A stretch of DNA of 37,856 nt from Oscillospiraceae bacterium (GCA_016296165.1 JAEDJV010000009.1:1-37856), one strand, 5' to 3'; positions 8,395 through 15,773 are shown, counted from the stretch's first letter. Numbers and translations: made by a program. The notes: generated by a model not told the origin, from the letters alone.

Positions 8395-8413
8395 TATGTG
8401 ACAGAGTCACATA
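8395..8413. promoter_or_regulatory. TATGTGAC-N3-GTCACATA palindrome
   Basis: A perfect 8-base inverted repeat separated by AGA, 7 bases past the flavodiiron gene stop (minus strand) and just upstream of the BFD extended -10. TGTGA/TCACA half-sites resemble those of CRP/FNR-family proteins, though the central spacing (5 between half-sites) differs from the usual 6. A hairpin without U-tract is the alternative reading. Confidence 0.4.
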
Positions 8414-8419
8414 AAAGTT

Positions 8420-9577
8420 TTACTTGCTGCAGATTTCCTTTGCAAGAGCTTCTATCTGTGCTTTGCTCTCATCGTTAAGTCCTGATGTGATCTTAACTGA
8501 ATTTTCACAGAAAGTGAGGTTTTTGCAGTTTTCAAGAGTTGATTTCATTACTTTTGCTGCCATAGGAGCCCATGAGCCGTTTTCTATAAATCCGACAGTC
8601 TTGTTCTGGAAGTTTCTTTCTGTAAGATTGTGGAGAAATGTTTTCATGAACGGGAATACATCTCCGTTGTATGTAACACTAGCGAGAACAATCTTTCCGT
8701 AACGGAAAGCATCTTCAACACATTCAGCCATATCTGTTCTTGCAAGGTCAAAACAAACAACTTTTTTACATCCGTTTTCAATGAGCTTTTCTTCAAGATA
8801 TAAAGCAGCTTTCTTAGTGTTGCCGTATACTGAAGAGTAAGCAATAACAACGCCTTCGCTTTCGTTTCTGTATGATGACCATATATCATATAGGTTGATA
8901 TAATATTCGAGATTTTCAGAAAGAACTGGTCCATGGAGAGGACAGATTGTTTCTATGTCAAGGGCAGAGGCTTTCTTAAGAAGAGCCTGAACCTGCATAC
9001 CATATTTTCCGACAATGCCAATGTAATATCTTCTTGCTTCGCATGCCCAGTCTTCGTCAGCATCAAGTGCACCGAACTTTCCGAATCCATCTGCTGAAAA
9101 GAGCACCTTGTCTTTATTGTCGTATGTAACTATTACTTCCGGCCAGTGAACCATAGGTGCAGTCATGAAAGTAAGAACATGCTCGCCGAGTTCAAGTGTA
9201 TCTTTTTCTCCGACAGCTATCTGTCTGTCAGAGTAGTCAGTTCCGTAGAAATTCTTTATCATCGTAAAAGATTTTGCAGAGGAAACAATGACTGCTTCCG
9301 GATATTTTTCCATAAATGCACTGATACTTGCTGAATGGTCAGGTTCCACATGCTGAACAACGAGGTAGTCAGGCTTTCTGTTACTGAAAATCTCCTTAAG
9401 GTTAGAGAGCCATTCATCAGTAAAGTTTTCGTCAACAGTATCCATAACTGCTATCTTCTGGTCCATGATAACATATGAGTTGTAAGCCATTCCATTTGGT
9501 ACAACATACTGACCTTCGAAAAGATCAACTTTATGGTCGTTTACACCGGCATATTTTATGTCATTTGAAATAAACAT
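8420..9577 (-). CDS. fprA: flavodiiron protein (FprA-type A flavoprotein)
   Basis: 385 residues, full length for the class A family. The N-terminal metallo-beta-lactamase-like domain carries the di-iron ligands: His76-x-Glu78-x-Asp80-His81 in QHVEPDHS, His144 in MVHWPE, Asp163 in SADGFG and His215 in PLHGPV. The C-terminal flavodoxin domain starts near residue 246 with the FMN loop YSSVYGNTKKAA. These enzymes reduce O2 to water, or NO to N2O, using electrons from rubredoxin or F420-type donors, and protect strict anaerobes. No rubredoxin domain is fused, so an external donor is needed. The start has a GGAGG site and there is a strong promoter at 9625-9653. Confidence 0.95.
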   Translation of the reverse strand: MFISNDIKYAGVNDHKVDLFEGQYVVPNGMAYNSYVIMDQKIAVMDTVDENFTDEWLSNLKEIFSNRKPDYLVVQHVEPDHSASISAFMEKYPEAVIVSSAKSFTMIKNFYGTDYSDRQIAVGEKDTLELGEHVLTFMTAPMVHWPEVIVTYDNKDKVLFSADGFGKFGALDADEDWACEARRYYIGIVGKYGMQVQALLKKASALDIETICPLHGPVLSENLEYYINLYDIWSSYRNESEGVVIAYSSVYGNTKKAALYLEEKLIENGCKKVVCFDLARTDMAECVEDAFRYGKIVLASVTYNGDVFPFMKTFLHNLTERNFQNKTVGFIENGSWAPMAAKVMKSTLENCKNLTFCENSVKITSGLNDESKAQIEALAKEICSK

Positions 9578-9624
9578 GTTCGATTCCTCCGTAAAAAATC
9601 TTGTTTTTTAGAATAATATAAATT

Positions 9625-9653
9625 ATTATATCACATTTAATGATTTTTTTCAA
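9625..9653 (-). promoter_or_regulatory. promoter of the flavodiiron gene
   Basis: On the minus strand TTGAAA, 17-base spacer, TATAAT, with TGTGA directly before the -10. About 45 bases upstream of the start codon. Confidence 0.8.
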
Positions 9654-9723
9654 TGAATAAAATGGAAATTAATACATTAACGTTCCAAAAAAATTTTTTG
9701 TTGAATAGTTTTTTAAATAATAA

Positions 9724-9752
9724 TTGATATCTGCATAATACAATGTTATAAT
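9724..9752 (+). promoter_or_regulatory. promoter of the alcohol dehydrogenase gene
   Basis: TTGATA at 9724-9729, 17-base spacer, TATAAT at 9747-9752, with TGT before the -10. About 36 bases upstream of the start codon. Confidence 0.78.
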
Positions 9753-9788
9753 AAAGATAAATAAAAAGTCAGAGAAACGGAGATAAAT

Positions 9789-10964
9789 ATGCAGCGTTTG
9801 GTTCAGTTAGTTGCCCGGATCAGCTTTAAATTAAGGAAAACACCGGAAATCCCCGTAGTAAGCGGGAAAAATACAATTGAGGGATTGTGCGGCGACATTG
9901 TTCAGAAAAAAATAAAATCTGTTTTTATTGCTTCAGGAAAAACAATCAGAAAAAGAGGCATGCTGGACAAATTGATTGAGAAAATGGAATCTGAAAATAT
10001 AAATGTAGTAGTATTTTCAGATATAGTATCTGATCCGACATCTGAGAATGTAGAAAACGGAGTGAAACTGTTTAACGAAAACAAATGTGAATGTGTAATT
10101 GCAGCCGGTGGAGGTTCTGTTCTCGACTGTGCGAAAGTTATTGCACTCAGAGCTGCTAATCCCCATATATCTTTGAATCTCATGTATATGCATGTAATTC
10201 CCTGCAGAAAAGCCGTTCCGTTGTATGCAGTTCCAACTACTTCCGGAACCGGCTCGGAAGTAACATATTTTTCTGTTGTAACCAATACAGAAAAAAATAA
10301 AAAGAAAATAGTTATTTCTGACAAGTTTTTGCCTGAGAAAATTATTTTTGACTATGAATTACTCAGACAAGTTCCTGAAAAACCGACGATTTATTCAGGA
10401 CTGGATGCTCTTACACACAGTATAGAGTCATTTATAAGTACAAACAGCAGATTCTTTGCAGATGACATCACTTCTGCTCCTGAAGTATGCAGAGATATAT
10501 TCAGATATCTTCCTCTGGCTGCCAGGGATCCTGATAATGAAGAAGCACGTTTAAAGATGTCATATGCTGCATATCTGGCCGGATTGAATTTCAGAAAAGT
10601 ATGTGTGGGTTATGTTCATGCTCTTGCTCACAGATTAGGGGAGATGTACGGTATCCCGCATGGACTTGCATGTGCTGTGACATTACCTGTTGTTTTAAAA
10701 GAATATCTTCCAAAAGTATCAGAAAGGCTGTGCGACCTAGCTGTAAAAAGCGGAATAGCCAGAAGTGCTGAAGAGTTTATCGATAAAATAATCGAACTTG
10801 AATTAAATCTTGGTATTACTGCGGGGTTTAGGGGGATAGATAAAAAAGATTACCCGGTTATGGTAAAGCGTGTTCAGTTTGAAGTAATGACACAGGGGTG
10901 TCCGGTTAGGTTCGACAGCAAAAAAATCGAAAATATTTTCGATGAGATTACAATATCTGACTAA
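9789..10964 (+). CDS. iron-containing (group III) alcohol dehydrogenase
   Basis: 391-residue NAD(P)-dependent alcohol/aldehyde dehydrogenase of the Fe-ADH family. The N-terminal nucleotide-binding half has GGGSVLDCAK and PTTSGTGSEVT. The C-terminal metal-binding half has GLDALTHSIES, supplying Asp and His ligands, and VHALAHRLGEMYGIPHGLACA, supplying the later His ligands. Likely fermentative: it could recycle NADH by reducing an aldehyde such as butyraldehyde or acetaldehyde. The exact substrate is not readable. The start follows a CGGAG site and the gene has its own promoter. The short extension before residue 25 (RLVQLVARISFKLRK) is slightly longer than in many homologues. Confidence 0.92.
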   Translation: MQRLVQLVARISFKLRKTPEIPVVSGKNTIEGLCGDIVQKKIKSVFIASGKTIRKRGMLDKLIEKMESENINVVVFSDIVSDPTSENVENGVKLFNENKCECVIAAGGGSVLDCAKVIALRAANPHISLNLMYMHVIPCRKAVPLYAVPTTSGTGSEVTYFSVVTNTEKNKKKIVISDKFLPEKIIFDYELLRQVPEKPTIYSGLDALTHSIESFISTNSRFFADDITSAPEVCRDIFRYLPLAARDPDNEEARLKMSYAAYLAGLNFRKVCVGYVHALAHRLGEMYGIPHGLACAVTLPVVLKEYLPKVSERLCDLAVKSGIARSAEEFIDKIIELELNLGITAGFRGIDKKDYPVMVKRVQFEVMTQGCPVRFDSKKIENIFDEITISD

Positions 10965-11018
10965 TTATGCTGTAAGGTATAAGAATAATCAGGGCAGAAA
11001 ACGAAACAAAACAATAAA

Positions 11019-11054
11019 ACCGCACATCTACGCTGATTCCCGTAGATATGCGGT
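11019..11054 (-). terminator. terminator of tRNA-Ser
   Basis: On the minus strand a 14-bp stem (ACCGCATATCTACG ... CGTAGATGTGCGGT, one G-U pair) with an 8-base loop is followed by TTTATTGTTTTG. It sits 11 bases after the tRNA 3' end and may also stop plus-strand transcripts from the dehydrogenase gene. Confidence 0.75.
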
Positions 11055-11065
11055 ATTAATACTAA

Positions 11066-11151
11066 CGGAGACGGTGGGATTCGAACCCACGGTACCCGGA
11101 GGTACAACTGATTTCGAGTCAGCCCCGTTATGACCACTTCGATACGTCTCC
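11066..11151 (-). tRNA. tRNA-Ser (anticodon CGA)
   Basis: 86-base class II tRNA on the minus strand. The acceptor stem pairs GGAGACG with CGTCTCC, with discriminator G. The D-arm region CGAAGTGG, anticodon loop CTCGAAA (anticodon CGA, codon UCG), a long variable arm (TACCTCCGGGTA) and the T-arm GTGGGTTCGAATCCCAC are all present. CCA is not encoded. Confidence 0.96.
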
Positions 11152-11171
11152 ATATATTCTGTAACTTTTTC

Positions 11172-11200
11172 ATTATACCATAAAGATTGATTAAAATCAA
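11172..11200 (-). promoter_or_regulatory. promoter of tRNA-Ser
   Basis: On the minus strand TTGATT, 17-base spacer, TATAAT preceded by TTATGG, about 20 bases before the tRNA 5' end. The -35 is part of the palindrome at 11187-11200. Confidence 0.8.
11187..11200. promoter_or_regulatory. FNR-box-like palindrome between tRNA-Ser and araC
   Basis: TTGATTAAAATCAA fits the FNR consensus TTGAT-N4-ATCAA exactly. It contains the -35 of the tRNA-Ser promoter on the minus strand and a possible -35 (TTGATT) for the divergent AraC-family gene. It may be a regulator site, or just two back-to-back -35 hexamers. Confidence 0.4.
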
Positions 11201-11214
11201 TAGTTTTGTAAAAT
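11187..11214 (+). promoter_or_regulatory. possible promoter of the AraC-family gene
   Basis: TTGATT at 11187-11192, 16-base spacer, TAAAAT at 11209-11214. It would give a leader of only about 15 bases to the ATG at 11236, so it is tentative. Confidence 0.4.
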
Positions 11215-11235
11215 TTTTTCTTCAGAGGTGTGAAT

Positions 11236-12030
11236 ATGAAAATTAATAATGTAGGGTATAATCACTGTCACGATGCAGATTTTTTTATTGATCGTCCTGA
11301 TGGCAGCGGAGATTATCTTCTGATCCTTCTGAAAAGCAAGGCCGTTTTTAATATAAACGGAAAGGATATTATTGCTCCGGAAAATTCGGTTTTTATTTAT
11401 CCGAAGGGAAGACCACAGTATTATCGCTGTTTGCCACAGCATACTTTTGAAAATGACTGGATCCACTTTGATTTTTCAGGTGATAAACAGGAAGATATTT
11501 TTTTGTCTGAAGGACTGGTGTTTGAAACTCCATTGAAAATGGATATTCATTTTTTAGGTTACTGTGTAAAAATGATTTCATATGAATTGAATTCAAATCA
11601 CCTCTATCGTGAACAGAGTATGCAAAATTATATTTCACTTATGTTAATTAAAATAAAAGAATATGCGGAACAGGGAGAATTAATGGCGTTTGGTAATCAG
11701 TATGAAATGCTTTCAACTATACGACGTAAGATTTATGCAGAACCGTATGTGAACAGGACAATTGAATATGCTTCCCACGAGATACACATGAGTAAGTCAA
11801 CTTTTCAGCATGAATACAGGAAACAGTTTGGAGTGAGTTTTATTGATGATCTGATAAACAGTCGAATAAGCTATGCAAAAACACTTCTCTCATCTACCGG
11901 GCTTTCAATTGAGGAAATAGCAAAACAATGCGGTTACCGAACATATGCTCATTTTTCACGTCAGTTTAAAAAGAAAACAGGGGTTACACCGTCAGAATTT
12001 AAAAATTTAAACGGTATAAATAATTGGTAA
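11236..12030 (+). CDS. AraC-family transcriptional regulator
   Basis: About 264 residues. The N-terminal half is a cupin-like sensing domain (IAPENSVFIYPKGRPQYY, then WIHFDFSG). The C-terminal 100 residues hold the two helix-turn-helix units of AraC/XylS proteins: MSKSTFQHEYRKQFGVSF, then LSIEEIAKQCGYRTYAHFSRQFKKKTGVTPSEFK, which is the conserved signature. An in-frame GTG at 11230 would be only 1 base from AGAGG; ATG 11236 has proper spacing (7) and is preferred. Such regulators in ruminal clostridia usually sense sugars, but no transport or hydrolase gene is adjacent, so the target is unknown. It is divergent from tRNA-Ser. Confidence 0.9.
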   Translation: MKINNVGYNHCHDADFFIDRPDGSGDYLLILLKSKAVFNINGKDIIAPENSVFIYPKGRPQYYRCLPQHTFENDWIHFDFSGDKQEDIFLSEGLVFETPLKMDIHFLGYCVKMISYELNSNHLYREQSMQNYISLMLIKIKEYAEQGELMAFGNQYEMLSTIRRKIYAEPYVNRTIEYASHEIHMSKSTFQHEYRKQFGVSFIDDLINSRISYAKTLLSSTGLSIEEIAKQCGYRTYAHFSRQFKKKTGVTPSEFKNLNGINNW

Positions 12031-12045
12031 TAAGAAGTAAATTAT

Positions 12046-12083
12046 CTCCATATATTGTTAGTGAAGTTTATCAGTATATGGGG
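12046..12083 (+). promoter_or_regulatory. hairpin that masks the spoIIID ribosome binding site
   Basis: CTCCATATA (12046-12054) can pair with TATATGGGG (12075-12083), with one G-U pair, across a 20-base loop. The right arm includes most of the GGGGG ribosome binding site of the following gene. There is no U-tract, so translational control or a stop for the araC transcript are both possible. Read by eye, not folded. Confidence 0.4.
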
Positions 12084-12091
12084 GGATATTT

Positions 12092-12385
12092 TTGAATGAG
12101 AAAGCAATAACAGATTATCAGGAACGTGCCGTTATTTTGGGTGAATACATTATTCAGAACAACGCAACTGTAAGAGCTGCAGCAAGTCATTTTTCGGTTT
12201 CAAAATCTACAGTACATAAGGACGTTGCAGAACGTCTTCCGGGAATCCAGCCGATACTCTCCGGACTTGTTAAGGAAGTACTTGAAAAAAACAAAAAAGA
12301 AAGGCATATAAGAGGCGGGCTCGCCACCAAGAAAAAATATGAAGAACTGGCTCGTCTTCATGATAAAAACGATAAACCTGATTGA
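12092..12385 (+). CDS. spoIIID: SpoIIID-family transcriptional regulator
   Basis: 97 residues with a helix-turn-helix (TVRAAASHFSVSKSTVHKDVAERLPGI) and the family tail RHIRGGLATKKKYEEL, which closely tracks Bacillus SpoIIID (SKSTVHKDLTERLPEI, RHLRGGEATKLKYK). SpoIIID is a DNA-binding switch protein in the mother cell during sporulation, acting with sigma-E. The start is TTG with GGGGGA 5 bases upstream; no closer ATG fits. The C-terminus is about 10 residues longer than the Bacillus protein. Presence suggests a spore-forming lineage or a retained remnant. The methyltransferase gene follows with its own promoter. Confidence 0.92.
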   Translation: MNEKAITDYQERAVILGEYIIQNNATVRAAASHFSVSKSTVHKDVAERLPGIQPILSGLVKEVLEKNKKERHIRGGLATKKKYEELARLHDKNDKPD

Positions 12386-12410
12386 AAAATATTTTACTAT
12401 GTGATATAAT
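12382..12410 (+). promoter_or_regulatory. promoter of the DNA methyltransferase gene
   Basis: TTGAAA at 12382-12387, 17-base spacer, TATAAT at 12405-12410, with TGTGA just before the -10. The -35 overlaps the end of spoIIID. Confidence 0.8.
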
Positions 12411-12446
12411 GTAGATGTTAAAAAAATGCCTTAAAGGAAGAACTAT

Positions 12447-13400
12447 ATGGAAAAAGAATTAAAACTGGATATACGATGTGGTGATGTTCTTGATGAGATG
12501 AAAAAGATAGATGACGAATCTGTTGATCTAATTGTTACAGACCCGCCTTACAATCTTAATAAAAATTACGGAAACACTCATGATACACTTGAATTTGTAG
12601 AATATCTTGAATTTTCAAGAAACTGGCTGAAAGAAGCAGACAGAGTTTTGAAACCTAATGGTACGATATATGTGTTTATGGGAATGAGATACATCTCTTA
12701 TATTTATAACATCCTTGATAGTGAACTAAAATACCATTTTAACTCATGGATAGTATGGTATTATACACAGGGGATGGGAAAGACGATTGGATTCAGTCCG
12801 CGCCATGATGATATTCTTATGTTTACCAAAGATAAAAAATTTACTTTTAATCTTGATGATATCAGAGTCCCACAGAAGTATTACCGCTCTGTAAATAATA
12901 TGCGCGGCGCTAATCCAGGGAATGTCTGGGAATTTTCTCATATGCATTACTGCAGCAAGCACCGTCTGTCACATCCTACGCAGAAACCGGAAGGACTCTA
13001 TGAACGTATAATACTTGCAAGCTCAAATGAAGGAGATACTGTGCTTGATCCGTTTGTCGGGTCAGGTACCGCACTCAGAGTTTGTCAGAATACAGGAAGA
13101 AACTGCATAGGCATAGATATTAATCCGGAATATATTAGCATGTGCAAAGACAGACTTATCAGACCATTTACCGGATTTGACTCGATTGACGAAAGAATGT
13201 TCAGAGTACCTAATGATTTAAATGATCCGAATATAAGGGAGCAGTATATCCGAAATCACGTTGACTGGTTCCTTAGGAATCATGCTGATGCAGTTCCGGA
13301 ATTTTTTAAGGAAGTAAGAAAAAAATACGGAGAAAAAATGGAAAGGGACAATCAGCTTGATCTTCTTGATGAGATAGAATTCGGTTGTCAGAAAATATAA
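12447..13400 (+). CDS. orphan site-specific DNA methyltransferase (beta-type order)
   Basis: 317 residues. Catalytic motif IV TDPPYNL (about residues 31-37) comes before the AdoMet motif I DPFVGSGTALRV (near 201-212), the order of beta-class amino-methyltransferases. DPPY points to N6-adenine or N4-cytosine methylation. A target-recognition stretch of about 130 residues lies between. The C-terminal 70 residues are an extra segment (DERMFRVPNDLNDPNIREQY...) not typical of small solitary enzymes. No restriction endonuclease, specificity subunit or mobile element is adjacent, so it looks solitary and possibly regulatory. It has its own promoter and a terminator. The recognition sequence cannot be read from the protein. 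Confidence 0.9.
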   Translation: MEKELKLDIRCGDVLDEMKKIDDESVDLIVTDPPYNLNKNYGNTHDTLEFVEYLEFSRNWLKEADRVLKPNGTIYVFMGMRYISYIYNILDSELKYHFNSWIVWYYTQGMGKTIGFSPRHDDILMFTKDKKFTFNLDDIRVPQKYYRSVNNMRGANPGNVWEFSHMHYCSKHRLSHPTQKPEGLYERIILASSNEGDTVLDPFVGSGTALRVCQNTGRNCIGIDINPEYISMCKDRLIRPFTGFDSIDERMFRVPNDLNDPNIREQYIRNHVDWFLRNHADAVPEFFKEVRKKYGEKMERDNQLDLLDEIEFGCQKI

Positions 13401-13412
13401 TATAAACCGTAT

Positions 13413-13458
13413 AATGCAGCGGAACGAATTCTGATTTATTCTGTTTCGCTGCATTTTT
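13413..13458 (+). terminator. intrinsic terminator after the methyltransferase gene
   Basis: AATGCAGCG / CGCTGCATT core stem, extended inward by GAAC/GTTT pairs, ending in TTTTT. The U-tract ends only 2 bases before the AGGAGG ribosome binding site of the next gene, so read-through would be needed for that gene unless it has a promoter inside this element. Confidence 0.8.
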
Positions 13459-13471
13459 CAGGAGGATGACC

Positions 13472-14509
13472 ATGATACTAAGAATGCCGGAATACTGCAG
13501 CAAATTTATATGTACTGCTGACAGATGCACAGATAACTGCTGTATAGGCTGGGAAATTGACATAGATGAAAAGAGTCTTGAGTATTACGAGGGTGTAGAA
13601 GGAGATTTTGGAGAAAAGCTTAAAAATAATATTTCCGGAGAGAATCCGGCATGTTTTGTTCTCGGCAAAGATGAGAGATGTCCTTTTCTAAATGAAAATA
13701 ATCTATGTGAGATATACATAAAACTTGGAGAGGACAAGCTTTGTGATATATGTACTGAACATCCGAGATATTATGAATGGTTTGATGGAGTAAAAGAAGG
13801 AGGAACGGGACTTGGATGTGAAGAAAGTGCCAGAATAATTCTGTCACAGGACAAGCCCTTTTCATATACTGAAACTGAAATAGAATATGAATCATGCAGT
13901 GATTATGATCAAGAGTTGTTTCATTGTCTTGAAAAAGCCAGAAGCAAAATAATAAATTATCTGCAGGACAGGAAAAATCCATTTATGCAGCGTTTAAGTG
14001 ATATTCTCCGTTATGCGTATGATTTACAGTATCGGACAGATAACGGATCTTATGATGTTCCTGAAATAATTGAAAAAACCGGAGAAATGAAACTGGATAT
14101 ACAAAAATTTTGTGAGTTGTTCGGAAGTCTGGAAATGCTTGATAAAAACCGAAAAAAGTATATTAATCAATGTTTACAGTTGTTTTCAAAAACAGGGATA
14201 GATGAAAAGGTTTTTAATGACAATTGTCCTGATTCTGAACGTTATCTTGAAAACATAGCAGTATATTTTATCTGGCGTCATTTTATGAAAGGTGTTTTTG
14301 AAGGAGAATTTTTTTCAAAGGTGTTTTTTATGGCTGCCGGATGCGTATTCATTGAATTTCTGGCGAAATGCTGTTATATAGAAAAAGGGACAACACACCT
14401 GGAAGATTATGTGTTTATAGCAAAAGAATTTTCAAAAGAAATTGAATATTCAGAATATAATCTGGAAAAGGTAATGGACGCTGCATATGAAGAGGGCTAT
14501 TTTAAATAA
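13472..14509 (+). CDS. fliB: flagellin lysine-N-methylase (FliB) family protein
   Basis: 345 residues. The N-terminus MPEYCSKFICTADRCTDNCCIGWEI and the later CPFLNENNLCEIY ... LCDICTEHPR are the cysteine-rich signature of the FliB family. Salmonella FliB methylates flagellin lysines and binds a [4Fe-4S] cluster. In clostridia many FliB homologues occur without flagella and may modify other proteins. No flagellar gene is in this window. ATG 13472 is spaced 6 bases from GGAGG; the in-frame ATG at 13466 overlaps that site and is less likely. The gene follows a terminator by 13 bases, which makes its expression dependent on read-through or an unseen promoter. Confidence 0.85.
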   Translation: MILRMPEYCSKFICTADRCTDNCCIGWEIDIDEKSLEYYEGVEGDFGEKLKNNISGENPACFVLGKDERCPFLNENNLCEIYIKLGEDKLCDICTEHPRYYEWFDGVKEGGTGLGCEESARIILSQDKPFSYTETEIEYESCSDYDQELFHCLEKARSKIINYLQDRKNPFMQRLSDILRYAYDLQYRTDNGSYDVPEIIEKTGEMKLDIQKFCELFGSLEMLDKNRKKYINQCLQLFSKTGIDEKVFNDNCPDSERYLENIAVYFIWRHFMKGVFEGEFFSKVFFMAAGCVFIEFLAKCCYIEKGTTHLEDYVFIAKEFSKEIEYSEYNLEKVMDAAYEEGYFK

Positions 14510-14537
14510 AAATTTGTGGTGGTGTTCATATTTTGAC

Positions 14538-14548
14538 TGTGATATAAT
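14538..14548 (+). promoter_or_regulatory. extended -10 promoter of the unknown membrane protein gene
   Basis: TGTGATATAAT, about 48 bases before the start codon. There is no clear -35 at 16-18 bases, but the extended -10 is exact and the spacing to the gene fits. Confidence 0.6.
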
Positions 14549-14596
14549 TCAGAATTCTTCAGTCGAATATATAGATTAAATTGGAAGGGTAATTTT

Positions 14597-15694
14597 ATGA
14601 TTTATCTGAAAGAAGAATATACCGGGGATTTACTAAATGAAGATGTGTACAGAATTGCAGAAAACAATATCGAATTCAAAACAAAGAGAAAAAATATTTT
14701 TGCGATAGAAAAAAATACGCTGTTTACAGTATCGTCATCCTATCTTGATGATACTGGTGAATATAAAGTTATAGTTAAAGGATATAAATTTTCCGGAAAA
14801 ATAACCCGTTATAGTGAACTGACATTTACTGATTCCCCGTTAATTGCACAGGACAGAGTTATTGAACGGATTGATCCGGATTCATATCAAAGATTTCTTA
14901 CTGAACTTGGAAATAATTCTCTAATCATGGATAAGAGTTCTTTTGAATCCGCCATAGAGAAACATAATGACGTTCTACAGTATATGGCTGATGTCGAAAA
15001 CATATTAAATAAAAACAGAGAGATAGAAAAAAGCATTGAAGAAATAAAAAATGATTATACAGAGTCAGTATTATCAAATAGCGGAATAAAAGTAAAATCA
15101 TTTTTTAACAGGATAAAAGAACATCCCTTTCAGAATCTCTTGTTATATGTGATTAATATGCTTATTGGAGTTATATCTCTGGTGGTACTTATTGGTTTAT
15201 TTATGACTATTGATACTGCTAATCCTGTATTAATTTTATTAATTGGATTTGTTGCAGTCTTCAGCTTCTACGCAATATTGCAGGATACTTCGAAAATAAG
15301 TGAGCTGTATGAAAAATTATTTCTGTTTCCATTTACATTTGTGAACTTTTTTAGGAAGAATAATCCTAAGAAATCGAATAATCTGGTAACTGCGATATGT
15401 AATGAAAAGTATATTGAAATAAATAATAACACCAAACTTCATATAAATGCAAGAAATGAACTCAATTCAAAAATCGGACTTATTGCCCATGATATTTTTT
15501 TGAGTAATAACAATGTTCTGAATTTTTCAAATAAAACGGATGAAAAAATATTTGAGGAAAAAGAAACCAGAACACCTGAAGAAATAACAGGTGGGTACGA
15601 GCGAATAAAATATCCTGAATATCATACGGAATCCCATGTTAAACCGGGAAATCAGGAAAGAAAAGTAATTAGTCTTACAAAACCCGATAAATAA
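14597..15694 (+). CDS. unknown membrane protein with two adjacent helices
   Basis: I do not recognise this 365-residue protein. The first 90 residues are rich in beta-like segments and charged residues. Residues about 120-150 are likely helical or coiled coil (VENILNKNREIEKSIEEI). Two hydrophobic helices follow at about 187-210 and 213-235. A charged C-terminal part of about 130 residues ends in a tail rich in Glu, Pro and Lys. With no signal peptide, both ends would lie on the same side, probably the cytoplasm. It has its own promoter. The gene is A+T-rich but not out of line with neighbours. It could be a scaffold or sensor; no function is assigned. Confidence 0.7.
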   Translation: MIYLKEEYTGDLLNEDVYRIAENNIEFKTKRKNIFAIEKNTLFTVSSSYLDDTGEYKVIVKGYKFSGKITRYSELTFTDSPLIAQDRVIERIDPDSYQRFLTELGNNSLIMDKSSFESAIEKHNDVLQYMADVENILNKNREIEKSIEEIKNDYTESVLSNSGIKVKSFFNRIKEHPFQNLLLYVINMLIGVISLVVLIGLFMTIDTANPVLILLIGFVAVFSFYAILQDTSKISELYEKLFLFPFTFVNFFRKNNPKKSNNLVTAICNEKYIEINNNTKLHINARNELNSKIGLIAHDIFLSNNNVLNFSNKTDEKIFEEKETRTPEEITGGYERIKYPEYHTESHVKPGNQERKVISLTKPDK

Positions 15695-15773
15695 TTGATT
15701 CTTGACATGAAGACGGATATTTTAATGAATTTTTCATATAATTTTGTAATAATGCTTTTATTTTTAATTTGAT

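Noticed and set aside
10942..11133. Open frame encoding a peptide ending TVGFEPTVPGGTTDFESAPL
   Set aside because: This is the antisense read-through of tRNA-Ser, a well-known false ORF; the tRNA and its terminator explain the bases.
12092..14509. A restriction-modification or phage-defence island around the methyltransferase
   Set aside because: Neighbours are SpoIIID and FliB; there is no nuclease, helicase, integrase or composition shift.
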